DNA from: Synergistaceae bacterium
Lineage (GTDB): Bacteria; Synergistota; Synergistia; Synergistales; Aminobacteriaceae
Assembly: GCA_031277095.1 (NCBI GenBank)
Contig: JAISLU010000111.1
Span: 1-53,192 of the forward strand
DNA: 53,192 nucleotides
Reading direction: 5' to 3'
Within the stretch, counting starts at the first letter, position 1, and every line of letters begins with the position of its first letter. This document shows positions 40,065-49,004 of this stretch, piece after piece. The translations under genes and the position numbers were made by a program. The notes under the pieces are model-generated. The model had not been told where the DNA came from. It saw only the letters and a program-made list of their open reading frames with translations, and did not search any database.

Positions 40065-41609
40065 TTATACTGGGAAATTGCCGTGCTTTTTGGCGGGGCG
40101 GCTCTCGCATTTCGCCGCCAGCATTCCCAACGCCGACGCGACGCGTTTTCGAGTTTCGGAGGGTTTTATGACGTCGTCGATATAACCGCGTTTGGCGGCT
40201 TGGTAGGGGTTGGAAAACTCCGCGGTGTACTCGTCGATCTTGTTTTTCCTGACCGACTCGGGGTTCTCCGCCGATTCGATTTCTTTTTTGAAAATAATGT
40301 TGGCCGCTCCCTCGGCGCCCATGACCGCAATTTCCGAGGTGGGCCAGGCCAGCACCATGTCGGCCCCCAGATGCCGCGAACACATTGCGATGTACGCGCC
40401 GCCGTATGCCTTGCGGACGATGACGGTCACCTTGGGCACCGTGGCCTCGGAGTAAGCGTAAAGCAGCTTGGCCCCGTGGCGGATGATGCCCCCGTACTCC
40501 TGGTTGGTCCCCGGCATGAAGCCCGGGACGTCCACGAAAGTCAGCAAGGGCACGTTGAAGCTGTCGCAGATGGATATGAAACGGCTGGACTTGTCGGAGG
40601 CGTTGATGTCGATACACCCCGCCATGACCTGGGGCTGGCTGGCGATGATCCCCACCGGCTGTCCGGCCACGCGGGCGAAGCCGGTGATGATGTTTTGGGC
40701 GTAATAGGGCTGAACCTCGAAGAAATCGTGATAGTCCACGACAGAGGCGATGATTCTTCTCATATCGTAGGTTCGGTTCGAGGAATCCGGGAGGATGGTG
40801 TCCAGTTCGCCGCAAAGGCGCCCGACGGGGTCCGAGCACGGCGCAAGGGGAGGAAGTTCCCTGTTGCTCGAAGGGAGAAATCCCAGCAGCTTGCGGACAT
40901 CCGCCAAACACGCCGCCTCGTCGGGGCAGACAAAATGGGCCACTCCCGAGATGCTGTTATGGGTCATCGGCCCGCCCAGGGCCTCCACCGTCACGTCTTC
41001 CCCCGTTACGGCTTTGATCACCTGGGGGCCCGTGATGAACATGTTCGAAATCTTGTCCACCATGAAAATGAAATCGGTCAGAGCCGGAGAGTAGGTCGCG
41101 CCTCCCGCGCAGGGTCCCATGATGACGGAAATCTGGGGCACCACCCCCGAGGCGATGGTGTTGCGGTAAAAGATGTCGCCGTACCCGCGCATGGCGTCCA
41201 CGGCCTCTTGAATGCGGGCGCCCCCGGAATCGTTGATGCCGACCACCGGAGCGCCGACCTTCATCGCAAGCTCGAAAATTTTACAGATTTTACTTGCGTG
41301 CATTTCTCCCAAAGTGCCCCCGATGACCGTGAAGTCTTGGGCAAAAACGTACACCAGCCGGTTATCGACGGTACCGTAACCTGTAACCACGCCTTCTCCG
41401 GGAACCTCCATCTTGTCCATGCCAAAATAAGTGCATCTCTGCTCGACAAAGGTATCGATTTCCACAAAACTTTCCTCGTCAAACAACGCCGCGATACGCT
41501 CCCGCGCCGTCATTTTCCCGAGAGAATGCTGCTTTTCTATCTTTTTTGCTCCTCCGCCGGCGACGATTTTATCCTTGAGCGTCACAAGCGTTTCGATTTT
41601 GTCCTGCAC
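40065..41609 (-). CDS. Acyl-CoA carboxyltransferase / biotin-dependent decarboxylase alpha subunit
   Basis: 514 residues from GTG 41609 (AAGGTGG seven bases upstream). PccB/MmdA-type two-domain crotonase-fold protein: [61 protein letters not shown], then [34 protein letters not shown] and [10 protein letters not shown]. It moves CO2 between an acyl-CoA (methylmalonyl- or glutaconyl-CoA are typical) and biotin. No biotin carboxylase, biotin carrier or Na+-pump subunit is adjacent, so a complete decarboxylase pump must use parts from elsewhere. Substrate not decided. Confidence 0.9.
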   Translation of the reverse strand: MQDKIETLVTLKDKIVAGGGAKKIEKQHSLGKMTARERIAALFDEESFVEIDTFVEQRCTYFGMDKMEVPGEGVVTGYGTVDNRLVYVFAQDFTVIGGTLGEMHASKICKIFELAMKVGAPVVGINDSGGARIQEAVDAMRGYGDIFYRNTIASGVVPQISVIMGPCAGGATYSPALTDFIFMVDKISNMFITGPQVIKAVTGEDVTVEALGGPMTHNSISGVAHFVCPDEAACLADVRKLLGFLPSSNRELPPLAPCSDPVGRLCGELDTILPDSSNRTYDMRRIIASVVDYHDFFEVQPYYAQNIITGFARVAGQPVGIIASQPQVMAGCIDINASDKSSRFISICDSFNVPLLTFVDVPGFMPGTNQEYGGIIRHGAKLLYAYSEATVPKVTVIVRKAYGGAYIAMCSRHLGADMVLAWPTSEIAVMGAEGAANIIFKKEIESAENPESVRKNKIDEYTAEFSNPYQAAKRGYIDDVIKPSETRKRVASALGMLAAKCESRPAKKHGNFPV

Positions 41610-41649
41610 GACGACACCACCTTGTTTACGGATACTCGGTTGAGCATAA

Positions 41650-41680
41650 CTCAAACATCAACCAAACATCAACTTAAAAC
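41650..41680. repeat. Tandem CAAACATCAAC repeat
   Basis: Three degenerate 10-11 bp units (CAAACATCAAC, CAAACATCAAC, TTAAAACATAA) between the GntP and carboxyltransferase genes. Confidence 0.65.
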
Positions 41681-41689
41681 ATAATCCAA

Positions 41690-41729
41690 AAAATATCCGG
41701 GCAGGATATTCAAAATATCTTTGCCCGGA
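41690..41729 (-). terminator. Intrinsic terminator after the GntP gene
   Basis: On the minus strand CCGGGCA and TGCCCGG form a 7-bp stem with an inner 6-bp stem (GATATT/AATATC) and a TTG loop, followed directly by ATATTTTTT. It ends the acd-etf-crt-CoA-transferase-gntP transcript, so the carboxyltransferase and second crotonase need read-through or their own promoter. Confidence 0.85.
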
Positions 41730-41758
41730 CAGTTTTCCATAATTACCGACGAGAGAAC

Positions 41759-43144
41759 TTACATACCCAACTGGGCCAGCCAGATGAACACGATGCCCGC
41801 GATGACGGGAATGACGATCTGGGTGATGAAGATATCCCAGTAACCTTCCTTGTGACTCAGCTTGCAGATGCCCAGAAGGGTGATCTGCGCGCCCTGGTGG
41901 GGAAGGCTGTCCAACGTGCCGGAGGCGATGGCCGCGATACGGTGAACGTAAGGCAGTTGAGCGCCTATCCTGATGTAGGTGTCCTTCAGGGCGTTGAAGG
42001 CGACGCCCAAACCACCGGAGGCGGACCCGCAGGCGCCGGCCGCGACGGCCACCGTAACGAAGACGAAGTACAGGGGAGGCATGTTGAAGGTCTGGAGCGC
42101 GGCGATCAGGTCCTTGAAGCCCTGGGTCTGCTGAACCACGCCGCCGAAGCCCACGACGATGGCCGTGTTGAGAATGGCCACGCCGGAATCCGCCGCTCCC
42201 TTGTTGAATACCTTGATCCAACCGCTGACACCGCCCGCGACACGCTTCCACATTATGACAGTGGCAAGGAACACGCCCAAGAAAACGGACCATTCCACCG
42301 GCAACCCTACGCGGACGCCCTGGGCGTTCGGGTAGATCGGGGCGTTGAAAAGGAACAGAATCAGCAGCATCGGCAGGAAGGAGAGCCACACATTGGGCAG
42401 GTCTTCGTCCTTGTCCTCGGTGCGGAGTTCTTCTTCGCTGAGCTTCACGCGAAGTGCGTCGTCTTCGAAGGGATATCCTCTCTTTTTGAAAGAGGCGGTG
42501 CGGTATTCCAGCCATCCGAAGATCAACACATAAGAGAGGATCGTGATAATGATGGAGGGAATCGGAGCCGCCGTCGGCGTCGTTCCCAGGTTGTTGACGG
42601 GGATGACGTTCTGGATCGCCGGAGTGCCGGGGCCGTACATGGACCAGGTCCAGCAGCCTGCCGAGATGGCTCCCGGAATGAGACGGCGCGTGACGCCCGC
42701 CTCCTTGAATACGTGGAGGGCGATGGGGTAGATGACGAAGAACACCACGAACCCGCTGATACCGCCGTAGGTCAGAATTCCGGTGACCGTCATGATGATG
42801 CCCGCCACGAAATGACCGTGGCACTTACCCGCCATCCACTTGGCGATGGACTTGGCCGCGCCGGTGAACTGGTATACGGCCCCGAACAGCGCCCCCACGA
42901 AGAAAACCAGGAAGTACTGTGTGACGTACTTGGCCGCGTTGGGCATGAAGGCGCCGATCAATCCCGTTCCGAAGTCCCATTCGGCAGTGCTGGGCCATCT
43001 CACCGTCCCTAAAATAGGCATACTGAAACAAACCAACACGAAAATCGTCACAATAGGCGCCAAAATAAGCGCGTTCAACTGTTTGAACGCCAGAACGCCG
43101 AACAAAACGAAAGCTATCAAAAGGACAAGAATCCCTGTAGTCAT
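41759..43144 (-). CDS. GntP family permease
   Basis: 461 residues, about 12-14 hydrophobic helices. The overall pattern (FVGALFGAVYQFTGAAKSIAKWM near residue 85, VTGILTYGGISGFVVFFVIYPI, GAISAGCWTWSMYGPGTPAIQNVIP, and near the end GTLDSLPHQGAQITLL) fits GntP-type carboxylate symporters, which take up gluconate or related short acids with H+ or Na+. Its place directly after the CoA-transferase suggests that it imports the acid that the operon activates to a CoA ester. The gap to the CoA-transferase is 52 bases. Confidence 0.82.
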   Translation of the reverse strand: MTTGILVLLIAFVLFGVLAFKQLNALILAPIVTIFVLVCFSMPILGTVRWPSTAEWDFGTGLIGAFMPNAAKYVTQYFLVFFVGALFGAVYQFTGAAKSIAKWMAGKCHGHFVAGIIMTVTGILTYGGISGFVVFFVIYPIALHVFKEAGVTRRLIPGAISAGCWTWSMYGPGTPAIQNVIPVNNLGTTPTAAPIPSIIITILSYVLIFGWLEYRTASFKKRGYPFEDDALRVKLSEEELRTEDKDEDLPNVWLSFLPMLLILFLFNAPIYPNAQGVRVGLPVEWSVFLGVFLATVIMWKRVAGGVSGWIKVFNKGAADSGVAILNTAIVVGFGGVVQQTQGFKDLIAALQTFNMPPLYFVFVTVAVAAGACGSASGGLGVAFNALKDTYIRIGAQLPYVHRIAAIASGTLDSLPHQGAQITLLGICKLSHKEGYWDIFITQIVIPVIAGIVFIWLAQLGM

Positions 43145-43196
43145 CTGAAAACCTTCTTTACCGTAGAGTTCTCGAGCCCGATTTCCGCGGGCCGGG

Positions 43197-44753
43197 TTAT
43201 TTCTTCAGCCCCATCAAGGCGTCGGAGAAAATACGGGAATCCATCAATTTCGGAGTTCCGTCCATCTTCGGCACAAAACCCATGAGGTCGGTCACCTGGG
43301 TTTTCACGTCGATTCCCGGCGCTACTTCAATGAGGTATACTCCATCGGCGCGCAGTTCGAAAACCGCCCGCTCGGTGATATACAAAACAGGCTGATGCGT
43401 CTTGACGGCATAAGCGCCGCTGAAGGTGATCTGCTCCACTTTGTCGATGAACTTCCGCTCCTTGCCCTCCTGGGTGACGACGAGCTTGCCGTCCGCCACC
43501 TTGGTTTTGAGACCGTCGGCGGTGAAAGTGCCGCAGAAAAACACCCGTTTGGCGTTCTGGGTGATATTGACGAACCCACCGCAGCCCGCGATTCTCGGCC
43601 CAAACTTGCTGACGTTGATGTTGCCCTCCTTGTCGGCCTGAGCCAGTCCCAGGAAGGCGAAATCCACTCCTCCGCCATCGTAGAAATCGAACTGGTAGGC
43701 CTGGTCCAAGATGGCATCCGGGTTCACCGAACCTCCGAATTTGGGGCCGCCTTGAGGCACGCCTCCCACAGGCCCCGCCTCCACGGTCAGGGTCATGTAG
43801 TCCCCGATGCCTTCTTCGTTGGCCACCATGGAAATGAACTCCGGAATGCCGATGCCCAAGTTGACCACGGTGTTGGCGGTGAGTTCCATCGCCGCCCTGC
43901 GGCCGATGATCTTCTTGGCGCTGAGGGGAGGATAATCCAGGCTGCTCAGCGGTACGCGAAAATCGCCGGACATGGCGCCGTCGTACTCGCATCCCACGCA
44001 CTGGGCGTGGTCAACTTTGTCCTGAACGACAACGATCGCGTCCACGTAAATCCCCGGGACCTTCACCAGCCGGGGGTCCAAAGTTCCCGCGGCCACAACT
44101 TTTTCCACCTGAACCACCACTTTGCCGCCGTTGTTTTTGACGGCCTGGGCGATGGACGTGGCCTCCAGGGATGCCACCTCTCGCTCCACCGTGACGTTGC
44201 CGTTCTCGTCCGCGTAGGAGCCCCGTATAAAGGCTATGTTCACTGGGATGGGTTTATAGAGCAGCCTTTCCTGGCCGCTGATGGTGACAACCTCGACGAT
44301 GTCTTCTTTGGTGATGCTGTTGAGCTTTCCGCCCTCGATGCGGGGGTCGGCGAAAGTGTTCAAGCCTACGTGGGTGATGGTGCCGATTTTATGTCCTGCG
44401 ATGTCCCTGAAAAGCTGAGACAGAACCCCTTGAGGCAGGTTGTAAGCCTCGATTTTATTTTCGATGGCCAGTTTGCCCAAGTTGGGGGCCATGTTCCAGT
44501 GTCCGCCGATGACTCGTTTGGTCATTCCCTCGTGGGCGAAGTGGTCTGCCCCGCTGCCGTCCCGGTTGCCCTGGGCCGCGGCGTAAAACAACGTAAGGTT
44601 CTTCGGGGATCCCGTGTCCAAGAAACGCTGCTCCAACGCCTTGCTCAAGGCCTCGGGCATACAACTGGCCACAAACCCGCTGGTGGTGATGACGTCGTTG
44701 TCTTTGACCCACTGCGCGGCTTCGGCCGCGGTAATGATCGGTTTTTTCGACAT
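43197..44753 (-). CDS. Acyl-CoA:carboxylate CoA-transferase (Pct/YdiF type, fused subunits)
   Basis: 518 residues with both halves of a family I CoA-transferase in one chain, as in propionate CoA-transferase and YdiF. The N-terminal half opens with KKPIITAAEAAQWVKDND; the C-terminal half has NTVVNLGIGIPEFISM and the catalytic Glu in LTVEAGPVGGVPQGG. It swaps CoA between acetyl-CoA or similar and an incoming carboxylate without ATP, activating the substrate taken up by the neighbouring permease. Start ATG with GGGAGGT. It lies in the middle of the operon. Confidence 0.92.
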   Translation of the reverse strand: MSKKPIITAAEAAQWVKDNDVITTSGFVASCMPEALSKALEQRFLDTGSPKNLTLFYAAAQGNRDGSGADHFAHEGMTKRVIGGHWNMAPNLGKLAIENKIEAYNLPQGVLSQLFRDIAGHKIGTITHVGLNTFADPRIEGGKLNSITKEDIVEVVTISGQERLLYKPIPVNIAFIRGSYADENGNVTVEREVASLEATSIAQAVKNNGGKVVVQVEKVVAAGTLDPRLVKVPGIYVDAIVVVQDKVDHAQCVGCEYDGAMSGDFRVPLSSLDYPPLSAKKIIGRRAAMELTANTVVNLGIGIPEFISMVANEEGIGDYMTLTVEAGPVGGVPQGGPKFGGSVNPDAILDQAYQFDFYDGGGVDFAFLGLAQADKEGNINVSKFGPRIAGCGGFVNITQNAKRVFFCGTFTADGLKTKVADGKLVVTQEGKERKFIDKVEQITFSGAYAVKTHQPVLYITERAVFELRADGVYLIEVAPGIDVKTQVTDLMGFVPKMDGTPKLMDSRIFSDALMGLKK

Positions 44754-44784
44754 TCTGTTACCTCCCTTTCTCGTCTAAAAACAG

Positions 44785-44822
44785 TTCTAGAAACAATTTT
44801 CCTTTCTAGAAACAATTCTCCT
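44785..44822 (-). repeat. 19-bp x2 tandem repeat
   Basis: On the plus strand TTCTAGAAACAATTTTCCT (44785-44803) is followed directly by TTCTAGAAACAATTCTCCT (44804-44822), one mismatch; a third, weaker copy lies beside it. On the coding strand each carries AGGA(G/A)AA. It lies between the crotonase stop and the CoA-transferase. Confidence 0.9.
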
Positions 44823-44833
44823 TGGAAGTAACT

Positions 44834-45613
44834 TTAAAAGTCGGTGAACTTCTTCTCCTTGCGCTTTTCCACGAAGGCCGTCATGCCCTCCTTTTTGTCC
44901 GCCGTGGCGAAGGTGAGGCCGAAGAGGTCCGCCTCGAGCTTCAGGCCGCTGTTGAGATCCACGTCGAGCCCCGCGTTGATGGCCGCTTTCGCCAAGGAGA
45001 CGGCGTAACTGCTCTGGGCCATGATTTTCTTCGCTATTTCCTTGCATTTGTCGATCAATTCGGCCAGAGGAACAACTTTGTTGGCGAGGCCGATGCGATA
45101 GGCCTCCTGAGCGTCGATCATGTCGGTGGTGAAGATCAACTCCTTCGCGCGGCCCTTGCCCACCAGGCGGGCCAAACGCTGGGTGCCGCCGAACCCTGGG
45201 ATGGTGCCCAAACCGACCTCGGGCTGAGCGAATTTCGCGTTTTCCGACGCCACGCGGATATCGCAGGCCATGGCGATCTCGCAGCCGCCGCCCAGGGCAA
45301 AGCCGTTCACCGCGGCAATAGTCACCTGGCGCATGTTCTCCAGCTTCTCGAAGGCGACCTTTGCCAGCAAGGCCATTTGGCGGCCGCCGATGGCGTTGTT
45401 GTTGACCATTTCGCTGATGTCCGCTCCCGCCACGAAGGATTTTTCCCCGGAACCGGTCAAAATGAGGACTTTCACGTCATCCCGTTTCTCGATGTCGGTA
45501 AAACACTCGTTGAGTTCCGCAAGGGTCTCGCTGTTGAGAGCATTGAGGGACTTGGGACGATTGATGGTCACTACCGCAATTCCATTTTCCACTTCAAGCA
45601 ACAAATTATTCAT
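44834..45613 (-). CDS. Enoyl-CoA hydratase (crotonase)
   Basis: 259 residues from ATG 45613 (GGGAGGT upstream; a TTG precedes it in frame). Fully canonical crotonase: FVAGADISEM and ALGGGCEIAMACD for the oxyanion hole and first catalytic Glu, FAQPEVGLGTIPGFGGTQRL for the second. Close to 3-hydroxybutyryl-CoA dehydratase (Crt) of butyrate-forming anaerobes. With Bcd-like dehydrogenase and EtfAB in the same operon it would interconvert 3-hydroxyacyl- and enoyl-CoA. It differs from the second crotonase (39234) in the PGFGG loop. Confidence 0.92.
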   Translation of the reverse strand: MNNLLLEVENGIAVVTINRPKSLNALNSETLAELNECFTDIEKRDDVKVLILTGSGEKSFVAGADISEMVNNNAIGGRQMALLAKVAFEKLENMRQVTIAAVNGFALGGGCEIAMACDIRVASENAKFAQPEVGLGTIPGFGGTQRLARLVGKGRAKELIFTTDMIDAQEAYRIGLANKVVPLAELIDKCKEIAKKIMAQSSYAVSLAKAAINAGLDVDLNSGLKLEADLFGLTFATADKKEGMTAFVEKRKEKKFTDF

Positions 45614-45666
45614 CAATAAAACCTCCCTTATTATTTAGTTCTTTTATTGGTTTTACTTGTTTTACC

Positions 45667-46665
45667 TTACCAAGACGCTTTGGGTTTTACAGCCTCCACC
45701 AGCAACGGAAGGATACTGTTTACGTCGGACACGATCCGAACGTCCGAAACCTCGAAGATAGGGGCTTCCGCGTCGCGGTTCACGTTGATGACCACGCCGG
45801 ACTCGTTCATGCCGCATATATGGTGTGTGGCCCCGGAAATACCGAACCCGATATAGACTTTGGGGCGGATGCTCTGCCCGCTGGTCCCCACCATGCAGTA
45901 CTCGCCGCTCCAGCCCTCGTCCACCGCGGGCCGAGTGCAGGCCGTGGCGCCTCCCAGATATTGGGCGAGCTTCTCCACCAACTGCCAGTTTTCCTTGGTT
46001 CCTATCCCAAAACCTCCGCACACGACCACGTCGGCCTCGTTCAGGGGCAGCCCTTGAGGGGGGCGCCGGACCACGTTCACCGGTTTCAGCCCCTGGGTGT
46101 CCAGCTTTTTCCACATGGAGGAATCCAATTTTTCAATTTGAACGGGAACCGGGATGGGATCTTTTTTGGTGAAGATACCCGGCTTGACGCTGGCCATTTG
46201 AGGATTTTTGCCGGGGCAGAGAATTTCTCCGATAACCTTGCCTCCGAAAGAAGGGACGAGAGAGACCAGTTTTTTCTCTTCGTTGATACGCAAATCGACG
46301 CAGTGCGCGGCTGTTCCCGTCTTCAAACGGGCGGCGACCGCTGGGCCCAAGGCCGAACCCGTGGCCGTAGCCCCGAAGAGGTAGATATCCGGCTGGTGCT
46401 TGGCCGCCAACTCCGCCAGAATCGGAACGAAGGTCAGGGGAGAGTACATCCGAAGGTCCGGATCGTCCGCCAGGTATATGGTCTTCGCGCCCCACTCCGC
46501 CAAGCGGGCGGCTTCTTTCTCCAAGCCGCTCCCCACCAGGGTGGCTTCGACCTCCGTTCCGCCGCCCATAGCCTCGGCCAAATCATGGGCCTTGGAAAGA
46601 AGCTCGAAGGCCACGTTCACTATTTTGTCGTCGACAACTTCAGCATGGACCCATATTTTACTCAT
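45667..46665 (-). CDS. etfA: Electron transfer flavoprotein alpha subunit
   Basis: 332 residues. N-terminal domain SKIWVHAEVVDDKIVNVAFELLSKAHDLA; C-terminal FAD-binding domain VVCGGFGIGTKENW, GEYCMVGTSGQSIRPKVYIGFGISGATHHI. Binds FAD with EtfB and carries electrons to or from the acyl-CoA dehydrogenase encoded upstream. The ATG follows the etfB stop by four bases with GGGGGTTGAGG in between. Whether the pair is of the bifurcating type could not be decided by eye. Confidence 0.95.
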   Translation of the reverse strand: MSKIWVHAEVVDDKIVNVAFELLSKAHDLAEAMGGGTEVEATLVGSGLEKEAARLAEWGAKTIYLADDPDLRMYSPLTFVPILAELAAKHQPDIYLFGATATGSALGPAVAARLKTGTAAHCVDLRINEEKKLVSLVPSFGGKVIGEILCPGKNPQMASVKPGIFTKKDPIPVPVQIEKLDSSMWKKLDTQGLKPVNVVRRPPQGLPLNEADVVVCGGFGIGTKENWQLVEKLAQYLGGATACTRPAVDEGWSGEYCMVGTSGQSIRPKVYIGFGISGATHHICGMNESGVVINVNRDAEAPIFEVSDVRIVSDVNSILPLLVEAVKPKASW

Positions 46666-46669
46666 GACC

Positions 46670-47503
46670 TCAACCCCCTACCACGACGCCATTGGCCCTG
46701 AGAACCGTGACCACGCGCCCCACGATTTCTTCCGGGGTTCCCGTAAAAAGTTCTCCCGACCGCTTCAAATCCGGGGAGAAAATTTCACCCGGCTGGGTGG
46801 GAGAGCCTTTGAGTCCAAGATACGTATCCTCCGCCGCAGGTAAGTCGCCCCGGCCCCAAACCGTCAAAGGTTTGCTTTTCGCCTTCATGATTCCCATGAC
46901 CGAAATGAAACGGGGTTTTCTGATCTCCCGGGCCACCCCTAAAACCAAAGGGGTGCGGCCCGCCCACTCCATGTAGCCGTTTTCCATTTTTGTCTTCATG
47001 GAGAAGGCTTCGTCTTTTCCCGGAGTCTTTTCCAGCTCGTACACGTTCCAGAGATGGGGGTACCCCAACCACTCCCCCAGTTGGGAAGACACTTGAGCCG
47101 TGGCCCCGTCGGCGCTTTCGCTGCCGCATAAGACGAAATCGAAGGCATATCCCTTGGCGGCCTCTATTTTTTTGATGCCATGATAAAGAGTGTACGAAGT
47201 AGCCAACGTATCCGCCCCGCCAAAGGCGCGGTCACTGAGCAAATAGGCCTCGTCCGCCCCCATTGCCAGCACTTCGCGCAAAATCTCGTCGGCGTTCGGG
47301 GGAGCCATGGAAACTACGGCGACACCGCCGCCGTAGTACTCCCGCAACTGTAAGGCCAATTCTATGGCGCTTTTGTCCACTGGATTGACCAAAGTCGGAA
47401 TCCCCGCGCGCGTGATGGTCTTCTTGACAGGGTCAATGGTGACCTTGTCGTAGTGCTTGGGGTCCGGTACAGGTTTTACGCAAACAACTACGTTGTAGGC
47501 CAT
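46670..47503 (-). CDS. etfB: Electron transfer flavoprotein beta subunit
   Basis: 277 residues. It opens YNVVVCVKPVPDPKHYDKVTID and contains NPVDKSAIELALQLRE, MGADEAYLLSDRAFGGADTLATSYTL and FVLCGSESADGATAQVSSQLGEWLGYP, the usual EtfB series. Forms the AMP/FAD-binding partner of EtfA. The start is three bases after the acyl-CoA dehydrogenase stop, so the three genes form one translational unit. Confidence 0.95.
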   Translation of the reverse strand: MAYNVVVCVKPVPDPKHYDKVTIDPVKKTITRAGIPTLVNPVDKSAIELALQLREYYGGGVAVVSMAPPNADEILREVLAMGADEAYLLSDRAFGGADTLATSYTLYHGIKKIEAAKGYAFDFVLCGSESADGATAQVSSQLGEWLGYPHLWNVYELEKTPGKDEAFSMKTKMENGYMEWAGRTPLVLGVAREIRKPRFISVMGIMKAKSKPLTVWGRGDLPAAEDTYLGLKGSPTQPGEIFSPDLKRSGELFTGTPEEIVGRVVTVLRANGVVVGG

Positions 47504-47506
47504 GGT

Positions 47507-48664
47507 CTAGGCTTGGAACCCGCTTAAAGTGTTGGCCGCCATAATGATCTGCATGATATGAGAGGTGCCCCCCGACGGTATGGAGGCCAAAGCATCCCGC
47601 AGGAAACGCCCCACCGGGTACTCGTTGATGACGCCATAACCGCCCATCAGATCCATCAGTCTCTTCGAGGAGGCCACCGCCGTCTCCGTGGAAAAATACT
47701 TCGCCGTGGCGACTTCGTTGGCGCAGGGAATGCCGGCATCCTTCAGACCCGCCGCGTAATAGGTGAGCAAACGGGCAGCCTCGTAATCCGCCCTGATCTT
47801 GGCCACCTCCAACTGGATAGCCTGAAGTTTGGCAATGGGCTTGCCGTAAACGATTCTCTCGTTTGCGAATTTTACCGCTTCCTCGACGCAGCCTCTCAGA
47901 ATGCCCACGCAAATGGCGCTCATTCCGGCGCGGCCGACCTCGCCGATGGCTTCCATTCCGATTTTCGCGCCGCCGCCCTCTTTTCCGAGGAGGGCGTCTT
48001 CGGGAAGTTTCACGTCCGTAAGGACCACGTCTCCCGTGACGGAGCCCCGAAGCCCCAGTTTATGCTCTTTACGGCCGGGCTCGAAACCCTTCGTGCCTTT
48101 TTCGATGATGAAGGCCGACAGCTTGTTGCGTCCTTTATCGTCCACTCCCGTCTTGGCAGTGAGAACCGTGACGTCGGCGATATGGGAATTGGTGATGAAG
48201 CATTTCCGCCCGTTGAGTACCCATCCCCCGTCCTTCTTCTCGCCCGAGGTCTTCTGCCCGCTGAAGTCCGAACCGCCTCCCGGCTCGGTGACCGCGAGTC
48301 CGCCCAGCTTCTTCCCGGAGCAAAGGTCCGGCAGATACTTTTTCTTCTGTTCGTCCGTCCCGAAAAGAAGGATAGGATAAGGCCCCATGTGGTGGGTCAT
48401 CATGGCGATACCCAGCCCCGCCGAGTGCCGGGAGATTTCTTCAAGACATATCGCCCGCGCTACGAATCCCTGCCCCGCTCCGCCGTACTGCTCAGGAACA
48501 AAAATTCCGTTGATGCCCAACTCGCCCATCTTCTTCATGAGATCCACAGGACATGCGTCCTGTTCGTCCCACTCGGCCGCCTTGGGCGCTACCTCGGCCT
48601 CCACAAACTCCCTGATAGCTTTGCGCAACATCTTTTGCTCTTCGGTAAACTCGAAAAAGTGCAT
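47507..48664 (-). CDS. Acyl-CoA dehydrogenase family protein without the usual catalytic Glu
   Basis: 385 residues from ATG 48664 (AAGGAGGAAG upstream). Complete acyl-CoA dehydrogenase fold: GINGIFVPEQYGGAGQGFVA, AVTEPGGGSDFSG, FITNSHIADVTVL, LGLRGSVTGDVVLTDVKLPE, DLMGGYGVINEYPVGRFLRDA. The catalytic base in butyryl- and medium-chain enzymes is the Glu of YEGT; here the segment reads PSGGT. The alternative Glu used by isovaleryl-CoA dehydrogenases is also not at its place (VGRAG; the nearest Glu lies two residues earlier). With EtfAB it probably handles an unusual enoyl-CoA/acyl-CoA pair or uses a different base. First gene of the operon, divergent from the HxlR regulator. Confidence 0.92.
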   Translation of the reverse strand: MHFFEFTEEQKMLRKAIREFVEAEVAPKAAEWDEQDACPVDLMKKMGELGINGIFVPEQYGGAGQGFVARAICLEEISRHSAGLGIAMMTHHMGPYPILLFGTDEQKKKYLPDLCSGKKLGGLAVTEPGGGSDFSGQKTSGEKKDGGWVLNGRKCFITNSHIADVTVLTAKTGVDDKGRNKLSAFIIEKGTKGFEPGRKEHKLGLRGSVTGDVVLTDVKLPEDALLGKEGGGAKIGMEAIGEVGRAGMSAICVGILRGCVEEAVKFANERIVYGKPIAKLQAIQLEVAKIRADYEAARLLTYYAAGLKDAGIPCANEVATAKYFSTETAVASSKRLMDLMGGYGVINEYPVGRFLRDALASIPSGGTSHIMQIIMAANTLSGFQA

Positions 48665-48696
48665 CAATATCTTCCTCCTTGTATTAGAATTTCCAA

Positions 48697-48790
48697 AAAA
48701 TTCGACTCAACAAAATCGACTCAACCCTAGCAGGTTATTTGCGGACTCACTGAACTTAAAAAATGAACTTGAAAAACGAACTTGAAAAAT
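48697..48790. repeat. Two degenerate repeat sets in the control region
   Basis: AAATTCGACTCAACA / AAATCGACTCAACC (about 48699-48726) and TGAACTT(G/A)AAAAA, about 14 bp and three to four copies (about 48751-48790). Confidence 0.75.
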
Positions 48791-48935
48791 GTCAGTTTGA
48801 ATTGCTTATAAACAAGATAGCTAAATAACTGGTTTTCTAGCGGCAACACGTTTTACGCCTTGTGGAAACCCATTGGACCCTATAAAATATTGAACATGTA
48901 CAAGTATATTAGGATCTTTGCGCCAAAAAAGATAG

Positions 48936-48955
48936 TAGGTACTTTTAAGTACCTA
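48936..48955. promoter_or_regulatory. Palindromic operator candidate for the HxlR regulator
   Basis: TAGGTACTT and AAGTACCTA form a perfect 9-bp inverted repeat around TT. It contains the TACT-N4-AGTA core seen in operators of HxlR-type regulators such as YodB, overlaps the likely -10 of the hxlR gene and lies 50 bases before its start. Autoregulation is likely. Confidence 0.65.
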
Positions 48956-49004
48956 TAAATTGGAGTGCCGCCGCAAGAGAGGAAAAAGAGAGAGGAGAAC
49001 GAGA

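Larger units (their letters stand above)
48665..49004. promoter_or_regulatory. Divergent control region, acyl-CoA operon / HxlR gene
   Basis: 340 bases with no gene. The left third holds repeats, the middle is AT-rich (TATAAAATATT about 48880-48890), and the right end holds a palindrome and possible hxlR promoter (TTGCGC 48918-48923, 16 bases, TACTTT 48940-48945). Both transcripts probably start here. Confidence 0.5.

Noticed and set aside
39972..41684. 570-codon plus-strand frame opposite the carboxyltransferase
   Set aside because: Shadow of a clear carboxyltransferase gene; His/Asp/Gly-rich antisense translation.
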